This document shows, one piece after another, positions 5,801 to 9,531 of a DNA stretch of 9,531 nt. Both the position numbers and the translations under genes were made by a program. Position 1 is the stretch's first letter. The number at the start of each line of letters is the position of its first letter. The notes below the pieces were generated by a model. It ran no database searches. It was not told where the DNA came from and saw nothing but the letters and a program-made list of their open reading frames with translations. The stretch is from an uncultured Eubacteriales bacterium (GTDB lineage: Bacteria; Bacillota; Clostridia; Oscillospirales; Butyricicoccaceae), in NCBI GenBank assembly GCA_910586105.1, contig CAJUGU010000042.1:1-9531 (forward strand). Reading direction: 5' to 3'.

Positions 5801-6373
5801 ATGGAAAACGTACAAACGGGGAATGTAAGGCCCGCAAGGCCAGCCAGCCCAAGGCCGGAGAAGCCGAAAAAGAAGAGCGGGAAGCTGCTGATCTTATTGA
5901 TCCTGCTGCTGTTGCTGATCGCGGTCGGGATCGGGGCCGTGATCTACCTGCTTCTGCGGGATTCGGACGGTCTGGAAATGGACGACAACGCGAGGGTTGG
6001 CATCCTGCCGGGGATCGATCTTGACCAACGGCGCGCCGAGCTTCAGCAGGAGCTTGACGAAAGCATGATCTCGTTTTCGATCAACACGAGCCCGGTCTTT
6101 GAGAACGGCGGGGCCGCGGGCAACCTTATGCTGGAAAACCCGGGGAACAACGCCAAGCTGCTGGTGGTCGAGATCTACGCCGACGATACCGGGGAGCTGC
6201 TTTATAAATCCAAGGCGATCCCGACGGGATCCTACATCGAAACGGCAAGATTGGACAAGGTGCTGGGGCCTGGCGAATACGCGGCGACGGCATACTTCAA
6301 CGCATACCGTGAGGACGACCAATCTTATATTGGACAGACCGGGGCGGCGATCAAGATCACCGTTCTGAGCTAA
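5801..6373 (+). CDS. Membrane-anchored protein with extracellular beta-rich domain
   Basis: The product has 190 residues. A Pro/Lys-rich N-terminal segment (1-28) is followed by one strongly hydrophobic helix (about 29-52) and then the main domain, which by the positive-inside rule should face outside. That domain opens with VGILPGIDLDQRRAELQQELD, a short helical part, then strands: SFSINTSPVFENG, AAGNLMLENPGNN, LLVVEIYADD, and LGPGEYAATAYFNAY. It looks like an immunoglobulin-like beta sandwich. I recall unnamed Clostridia surface proteins with this pattern, but no named family is certain. The ribosome site AAGGAGG (5783-5789) is 11 nt upstream. It shares orientation with the secreted protein gene 115 bp downstream, suggesting joint function at the cell surface. 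Confidence 0.85.
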   Translation: MENVQTGNVRPARPASPRPEKPKKKSGKLLILLILLLLLIAVGIGAVIYLLLRDSDGLEMDDNARVGILPGIDLDQRRAELQQELDESMISFSINTSPVFENGGAAGNLMLENPGNNAKLLVVEIYADDTGELLYKSKAIPTGSYIETARLDKVLGPGEYAATAYFNAYREDDQSYIGQTGAAIKITVLS

Positions 6374-6407
6374 CCTGCGCCATCCTTTGCAGATGCAGAC
6401 AACGGAA

Positions 6408-6449
6408 GGCCTGTTGCAGGCCGGAAGGGGCGCTGTCCGGCGCTCCGGA
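6408..6449 (+). repeat. Two hairpins between the surface-protein genes
   Basis: GGCCTG (6408-6413) pairs with CAGGCC (6417-6422) around TTG, and TCCGG (6436-6440) pairs with CCGGA (6445-6449). Neither has a U-tract. They lie in the 115-bp gap of a likely two-gene transcript, where such structures often set relative mRNA levels. The bases AAGGGGCGCTG at 6425-6435 also occur in the repeat core near 3455. Confidence 0.4.
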
Positions 6450-6488
6450 AGCTGTGGAACAGGCGTCAGGGAGAGGAGATGCGAAACC

Positions 6489-7067
6489 ATGAAACGCAAA
6501 TTATTTTCACGCGTAATACCGGCGCTGCTGACCGTAGCGATGCTGCTGACCAGCGCCTATGCAACCTCTTATCAAAGCACAGACGTGGCCATCGGCTCGT
6601 CGAACCAGGTGACGATGGTCGGCGAGATCGCGCCGACGATCATGTCGGTCACGATGCCGAGCTATGTGCCGTTTAATATTGCCCGTTCGATCGAAGGGGA
6701 AAACAAGGTCGTTTCTCCACGCATCACGATGGTCAATAAATCCAGCGTCCCGGTCACTCTGGACGTGGTCTATACTTCGGTCGACCTGAGCCGGCTGCAA
6801 GGGACGTCCTGGAGCAACAACGGGCAAAGCATCAGCGACAATCAGATCGCGATCGGCTTCCAGCTGGAAACGATCGCGAATCAGGCTCCGACCTCGCTTG
6901 CAGGGACCAAATGGCTTCAAGCCAACGTTGAGCAAAAGCTGAATATTACGTCCATGGGCGCGTTTGGCAGCTCGACGATGTACGTTGTCGGCGCGCTGGG
7001 CAATGCGGTACCGGAGAACACCACGTTCACGGTAACGCCGACTTTCGTAGTCAGCCTGGTGCAGTAA
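6489..7067 (+). CDS. Secreted beta-rich surface protein (WxL-like or TasA-like character)
   Basis: The product has 192 residues. The signal peptide has a basic start (MKRK), a hydrophobic core and a likely cleavage after Ala25 in SAYA|T. The mature part has no cysteine and no second membrane helix. It is rich in Thr, Val, Ser and Asn with alternating strands: VTMPSYVPFNI, VSPRITMVNKSSVPVTLDVVYTS, QIAIGFQLE, TTFTVTPTFVVSLVQ. The 'TMPSYVPFNI ... NKSSVPV' pattern resembles the C-terminal domains of WxL-type and camelysin/TasA-like wall or fibre proteins, but I cannot assign a family. The start was set at ATG 6489 from AGAGGAG (6472-6478); the frame runs open to 6387, but that stretch carries the intergenic hairpins. 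It is followed by a strong terminator, so it closes the unit. Confidence 0.85.
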   Translation: MKRKLFSRVIPALLTVAMLLTSAYATSYQSTDVAIGSSNQVTMVGEIAPTIMSVTMPSYVPFNIARSIEGENKVVSPRITMVNKSSVPVTLDVVYTSVDLSRLQGTSWSNNGQSISDNQIAIGFQLETIANQAPTSLAGTKWLQANVEQKLNITSMGAFGSSTMYVVGALGNAVPENTTFTVTPTFVVSLVQ

Positions 7068-7126
7068 TACATCGTTTGCACGGCAACACCAAGAAGAAAA
7101 TCAACGCTGCATCTGTTTTGATGGAA

Positions 7127-7159
7127 GCGGTCAGGGGGCAAACTCCTGACCGCTTTTTT
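7127..7159 (+). terminator. Intrinsic terminator of the surface-protein unit
   Basis: GCGGTCAGG (7127-7135) pairs perfectly with CCTGACCGC (7145-7153) around a 9-nt loop, and six T follow (7154-7159). It lies 60 bp after the stop at 7067. On the minus strand the sequence after the stem is TTCCATC, so it would serve the convergent epsG-like gene only weakly. Confidence 0.95.
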
Positions 7160-7165
7160 GGTGCG

Positions 7166-8236
7166 TTAGGCAGAAAGTGTGCGCGCCTGATCCCACACGC
7201 CGTGGAAGGGATAGACGCCGTGGAACCCCTGGCTGGCTGCGAACAGGAAATAGGCCAGGCCTCCGGCGAGCAGCAAAGCGACGCGCGCTTTGGCGGGGAA
7301 TTTCTTCCCGGGCAGCAGCGCGGCTTCCGGGAGCGCCAGCAGGGAAAAAATTGCGGGATAAATGGAAAAGCGTTCCAAAATGAAGTGCCGGGTAATGAAG
7401 ACCTGCATCAGCAGGGCATAGAACACGCTGTTCATCAGGACGGGCGAGCGGGACGGTTCCTGGAGGGCGCGGCGCAGCAGCGGCAGGGCGAGCAGGAAGC
7501 AGCCGGCTGGCATCAGTACATACAGCAGGCTGTTGCCCTGCCAATATTTTTCGGTCAGGTAGTGCTGATATTTGGGGAAGAAACGCAGGGCGAAGCCGAT
7601 CAGCGGATCCATAAGGACGTAGGCTGCGGCGGCGAGCAGGGCGGAGGCGGCGTAATGCCGTTTGGAGACCCGCAGGAGCAGCAGCGGGCAGAGCGGGAGC
7701 ATGAGGAGGGCGGTGCGGTGGAAGCACGCGGCCAGAAGGATAAGGGCAAAGCAGGGGAGCAGGCGGCGTTTTTCCAAAAACGGGTAAATGCACAGGACGA
7801 TAGCGGCGGCAAGCGCCTGCCGCATGAAGTTCATGCTCAGCGCAAAATATTGGAGGGTCAGGAACAGGTAAACGCTCAGCCATGGGGCGGGCGACCAGCG
7901 GTGGATCGCGGCGAAGACAAGCGCGGTAAACAGGAGATGGAACACGAAAAGGAACATGCGGAAGTTCCCGCCCAGACCGGCGACTGCCGCGTTGAGCAGT
8001 AAGTATCCGGGTTCGATCTCGCGGAGGGTGGAGAAAGCAGCCAGACCGGAGTCGGACACCTGCTGAAAAATGGTTTCATAAAACCGGTAATCAAAGCCGG
8101 TGACATACCGGAGGGAAGCGGCGAGCCAGAACAGCGTCCCAACGGCCAGCAGGAAGCCCTTCCGGAATTGGGGTTTACGGATCGATAACGGCCAGCCTGC
8201 AAGGCTGACGGCAAATAAGAGCAGGTATGGCGGCAT
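7166..8236 (-). CDS. EpsG-family multi-pass membrane protein (polysaccharide polymerase-like)
   Basis: The product has 356 residues and is almost entirely hydrophobic helices separated by short basic loops. Family marks of EpsG are present: LRYVTGFDYRFY (Arg43, Tyr44, Gly47, Asp49, Tyr50, Tyr53), EPGYLLLN (75-82), NFMRQALA (Arg139, Gln140) and CFHRTALLMLP (from 171). In B. subtilis, EpsG belongs to the biofilm exopolysaccharide operon and resembles Wzy-type O-antigen polymerases. The start was set at ATG 8236 because AGGAGGAAT lies just upstream (plus positions 8244-8252); the longer frame to 8344 has no such site. It has its own promoter (8340-8313). Unusually, no glycosyltransferase, flippase or other eps gene is beside it. 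It is convergent with the surface-protein unit. Confidence 0.88.
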   Translation of the reverse strand: MPPYLLLFAVSLAGWPLSIRKPQFRKGFLLAVGTLFWLAASLRYVTGFDYRFYETIFQQVSDSGLAAFSTLREIEPGYLLLNAAVAGLGGNFRMFLFVFHLLFTALVFAAIHRWSPAPWLSVYLFLTLQYFALSMNFMRQALAAAIVLCIYPFLEKRRLLPCFALILLAACFHRTALLMLPLCPLLLLRVSKRHYAASALLAAAAYVLMDPLIGFALRFFPKYQHYLTEKYWQGNSLLYVLMPAGCFLLALPLLRRALQEPSRSPVLMNSVFYALLMQVFITRHFILERFSIYPAIFSLLALPEAALLPGKKFPAKARVALLLAGGLAYFLFAASQGFHGVYPFHGVWDQARTLSA

Positions 8237-8312
8237 AGTTGTGATTCCTCCTTGCAAAACAGTGATCAAGCGCGCCCTATACGAAAAAGGTCGGATTTTG
8301 GGCTGCACTATA

Positions 8313-8340
8313 ATTATATCACAATTTTTATTTTTTGCAA
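8313..8340 (-). promoter_or_regulatory. Promoter of the epsG-like gene
   Basis: On the minus strand: -35 TTGCAA (8340-8335), 16-bp spacer, -10 TATAAT (8318-8313) with a preceding TGA (extended -10). The predicted RNA start is near 8306, giving a leader of about 70 nt. The promoter lies inside and just after the 3' end of a decayed reading frame (8438-8328). Confidence 0.8.
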
Positions 8341-8438
8341 TCATCGGAAGCGGAACGAAGCATAGATTTTGGCAGCAGCTTTAGCAGCAGGCTGACCGGG
8401 CGGAAGATGGATTTAATCGTAATGCCCGGCTGTATTCC
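8328..8438 (-). pseudogene. Possible 3' remnant of another gene (36 codons), out of frame with the DUF4303 fragment
   Basis: On the minus strand a frame different from that of the DUF4303 fragment runs from about 8438 to a TAA at 8330-8328. It reads protein-like, with PGITIKSIFRP followed by SLLLKLLPKSMLRS, ending DDCKK. It has no start or ribosome site. The 'PG...LLKLLPKS' pattern is reminiscent of the C-terminal end of some short-chain dehydrogenases, but this is a guess from memory. It would fit a deletion joining the front of one gene to the back of another. Confidence 0.3.
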
Positions 8439-8650
8439 GCGCCATCGCCATCCGGCGGAGCCTGTTCTGGGATTGATTTTTCCAGCGCCTCATAAGACCA
8501 TGCTGAAATATACGGATGCATTCCTTCATCGAATACAAATGCATAGAAATAAAAGTGCTCTTTGGCGGTTTTCTTTAAAGATAAAAATGCATCGCCTGCG
8601 GCCCTTACAAGGGCTTCAACCAGCGCCTCGTTGTCCATATTGACAGTCAT
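8381..8650 (-). pseudogene. Truncated DUF4303-family gene
   Basis: The open frame gives 89 residues. Residues 1-59 look like the N-terminal half of DUF4303 proteins: a helix NEALVEALVRAAGDAFLSLKK, then EHFYFYAFVFDEG and HPYISAWSYEALEKS (45-59). Family members usually have about 150-200 residues; here the homologous part stops near residue 60 and the rest (a Pro/Gly/Asp stretch, then a Ser/Ala/Arg tail ending SACC) looks like read-through into unrelated sequence. The start ATG 8650 has GGAAGGA 9 nt upstream (plus 8660-8666). It follows a 49-codon frame with a 6-bp gap, an operon-like remnant. The function of DUF4303 is unknown. It could still be expressed as a short protein, but I expect it to be dead. 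Confidence 0.65.
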
Positions 8651-8656
8651 TCGATT

Positions 8657-8806
8657 CTATCCTTCCAATCTGTTGATGGGTACGCTGATCCAGGTATAGC
8701 ACATCTTCCCGTCGAAAATAATCTCCCGATCCAGACCGCCCAGGGGGCGAGCGGCGCCTTTGGCAAAGGCCGCGAAAAAAATCCGGACGCGCCACTTGCG
8801 GAGCAT
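8657..8806 (-). pseudogene. Possible 3' end of a gene upstream of the DUF4303 fragment (49 codons)
   Basis: On the minus strand, ATG 8806 to TAG 8659-8657 gives 49 residues, ending LDREIIFDGKMCYTWISVPINRLEG. The last 25 look like a real protein C-terminus. The stop is 6 bp before the DUF4303 start, and the DUF4303 ribosome site lies inside the last codons, as in a genuine gene pair. Upstream, the frame runs directly into the rnpB promoter and no ribosome site precedes ATG 8806. It is therefore probably the tail of a gene cut off next to rnpB. The family is unknown; a chance frame remains possible. Confidence 0.35.
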
Positions 8807-8825
8807 CGGCGGGATATGGTATAAT
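8796..8825 (+). promoter_or_regulatory. Promoter of rnpB
   Basis: The -35 is TTGCGG (8796-8801), with an 18-bp spacer and a perfect -10 TATAAT (8820-8825) preceded by TGG (extended -10). The expected RNA start near 8832 coincides with the 5' strand of the RNase P P1 helix. Confidence 0.85.
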
Positions 8826-8831
8826 ATTCCC

Positions 8832-9178
8832 CGTGAGCAAGCCAGACGATCGCGTGCCGGGTCATGCCGGTATGAGGAAAGTCCGCGCTGCACAGGGCAA
8901 GGATAACAGATAACGTCTGCCGGGGGCGACCCCAGGAATAGTGCAACAGAGAAATACCGCCGCCGCGGCTCCGGCCGCCGCGGTAAGGGTGGAAAGGCGA
9001 GGTAAGAGCTCACCACGCCCCGTGGTAACACGGGGGGTCTGTAAACTCTATCCGCAGCAACATCGACAGGGGCGATAGCCGGCCCGGCTGCTCCGAAGGA
9101 TGGCTAGAGGCGCGCGGCGACGCGCGTCCCAGATAGATGATCGTCAAATACAGAACGCGGCTTACAGACTTGCTCACA
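8832..9178 (+). ncRNA. rnpB: RNase P RNA (M1-type, bacterial type A)
   Basis: This is the catalytic RNA of RNase P, which removes 5' leaders from pre-tRNAs. Recognised conserved parts: GAGGAAAGTCCGCGCT (8874-8889), ACAGAGAAATACCGC (8946-8960), the GGAAAGGCGAGGTAAGAGCT block near 8991-9010 followed by CACC, GTAAACTCTATCCGCAGCAA near 9041-9060, and AGATAGATGATCG with ACAGAACGCGGCTTA (9131-9165). The ends are set by the P1 helix: GTGAGCAAG (8833-8841) pairs perfectly with CTTGCTCAC (9169-9177). The length of about 347 nt and the layout fit type A, the form usual in Clostridia, rather than the Bacilli type B. Both ends may be off by a few bases. It has its own promoter and terminator. Reading frames drawn through it are artefacts. 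Confidence 0.97.
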
Positions 9179-9185
9179 CCGTTGG

Positions 9186-9212
9186 GGCTCCCCTTGCAGG
9201 GGAGCCTTTTTC
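9186..9212 (+). terminator. Intrinsic terminator of rnpB
   Basis: GGCTCCCC (9186-9193) pairs perfectly with GGGGAGCC (9199-9206) around TTGCA, and TTTTTC follows (9207-9212). It starts 8 bp after the RNase P P1 helix. Confidence 0.95.
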
Positions 9213-9276
9213 TGCCCGGAAAACGGCATTTGGGGCGGATGCAACCGCTGGTTGCTATATTTTCAAGGCAAATTGG

Positions 9277-9305
9277 TAGACAACGGGGCGGGATGGGGTT
9301 ATACT
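9277..9305 (+). promoter_or_regulatory. Promoter of the helix-turn-helix gene
   Basis: The -35 is TAGACA (9277-9282), one base from consensus, with a 17-bp spacer and -10 TATACT (9300-9305). The expected RNA start is near 9312, about 19 nt before the start codon. Confidence 0.65.
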
Positions 9306-9330
9306 GTGGCAGAAGGGAGGGAGGCGCGTT

Positions 9331-9531
9331 ATGAGCCTTGGAAATCGAATTTACACGCTTCGCAGCGGGCTTGGGCTTTCGCAGGGCGCGCTTGCGGAAA
9401 AACTGAAGGTGTCGCGGCAGGCGGTGTCCAAATGGGAGAACGACAGCGCGGCACCGGAGCTGGAAAAGCTGACCGTCCTTGCGGAGGTGCTTGGGGTCAC
9501 GCTCGACCAGCTCGCGGCGGGGGAGGCGCTT
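9331..9531 (+). CDS. XRE-family helix-turn-helix regulator, N-terminal part
   Basis: 67 residues are visible before the right edge. Residues 5-61 form a complete Cro/C1-type DNA-binding domain: NRIYTLRSGLGLSQGALAEKL, the recognition segment VSRQAVSKWEND (28-39), then PELEKLTVLAEVLGVTLDQL. The 'SRQAVSKWE' wording is typical of Clostridia XRE regulators that often carry a membrane or ligand domain after the HTH; that part is outside the window. A rich ribosome site, GGAGGGAGG (9316-9324), precedes ATG by 6 nt. It has its own promoter and follows the rnpB terminator, so it is an independent unit. Its targets cannot be told from here. Confidence 0.93.
   Translation, partial: MSLGNRIYTLRSGLGLSQGALAEKLKVSRQAVSKWENDSAAPELEKLTVLAEVLGVTLDQLAAGEAL

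Noticed and set aside
7076..8002. Plus-strand frame of 308 codons opposite the epsG-like gene
   Set aside because: Gln/Glu/Gly-rich shadow of a hydrophobic minus-strand gene; the stretch also includes the terminator.
8657..9031. Minus-strand frames through 8820-9031
   Set aside because: They lie on RNase P RNA, whose conserved parts and ends explain the sequence.

Overview
The window reads as chromosomal DNA from a fairly GC-rich member of the Clostridia (Bacillota), most likely an Oscillospirales/Ruminococcaceae-type bacterium. The reasons are Shine-Dalgarno sites of AGGAGG type, sigma-A promoters with near-perfect TATAAT boxes, a lon-ysxC gene pair as known from Bacillus subtilis, an RNase P RNA that looks like the ancestral type A (Clostridia rather than Bacilli), and small Clostridia-type membrane and surface proteins. 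The taxonomic placement is inference from content; no marker was compared with a database.

Layout. 1-294: the 3' end of a Gly/Arg/Ser-rich protein with three 12-residue repeats, followed by a hairpin (371-414). 295-970: gene-free, with a block of GC-rich palindromes (525-676) and a good promoter (876-904) for lon. 971-3388: lon, ATP-dependent protease, all catalytic residues intact. 3389-3709: a dense chain of small hairpins, partly the same repeat family as upstream of lon but in opposite orientation, then a 16-bp perfect hairpin. 3710-4354: ysxC/engB, ribosome-assembly GTPase, overlapping by 4 bp a two-helix membrane protein with a C-terminal zinc ribbon (4351-4746). 4869-5189: a stand-alone SCP2-type lipid-binding protein with its own promoter and terminator. 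5263-5800: AT-rich, gene-free, with a near-consensus extended promoter (5332-5360) and a long unexplained leader. 5801-6373 and 6489-7067: a membrane-anchored and a secreted beta-rich protein, probably one surface module, closed by a textbook terminator. On the minus strand, 8236-7166 is an orphan EpsG-family polysaccharide polymerase-like membrane protein with its own promoter. 8806-8328 (minus) is a run of gene fragments, including a truncated DUF4303 gene. 8832-9178: rnpB, with promoter and terminator. 9331 to the right edge: the start of a helix-turn-helix regulator.

How the parts work together. Lon and YsxC are housekeeping functions (protein quality control and large-subunit assembly), and the zinc-ribbon protein is translationally coupled to YsxC. 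The two beta-rich proteins share orientation, a leader and a terminator, and look like a cell-surface pair. The most noteworthy items are the composite palindromic repeat on both sides of lon, the roughly 430-nt leader or possible RNA gene at about 5367-5800, the two-gene surface module, and the decayed genes between epsG and rnpB. I see no CRISPR array, tRNA, transposase or phage gene, and no complete defence system.
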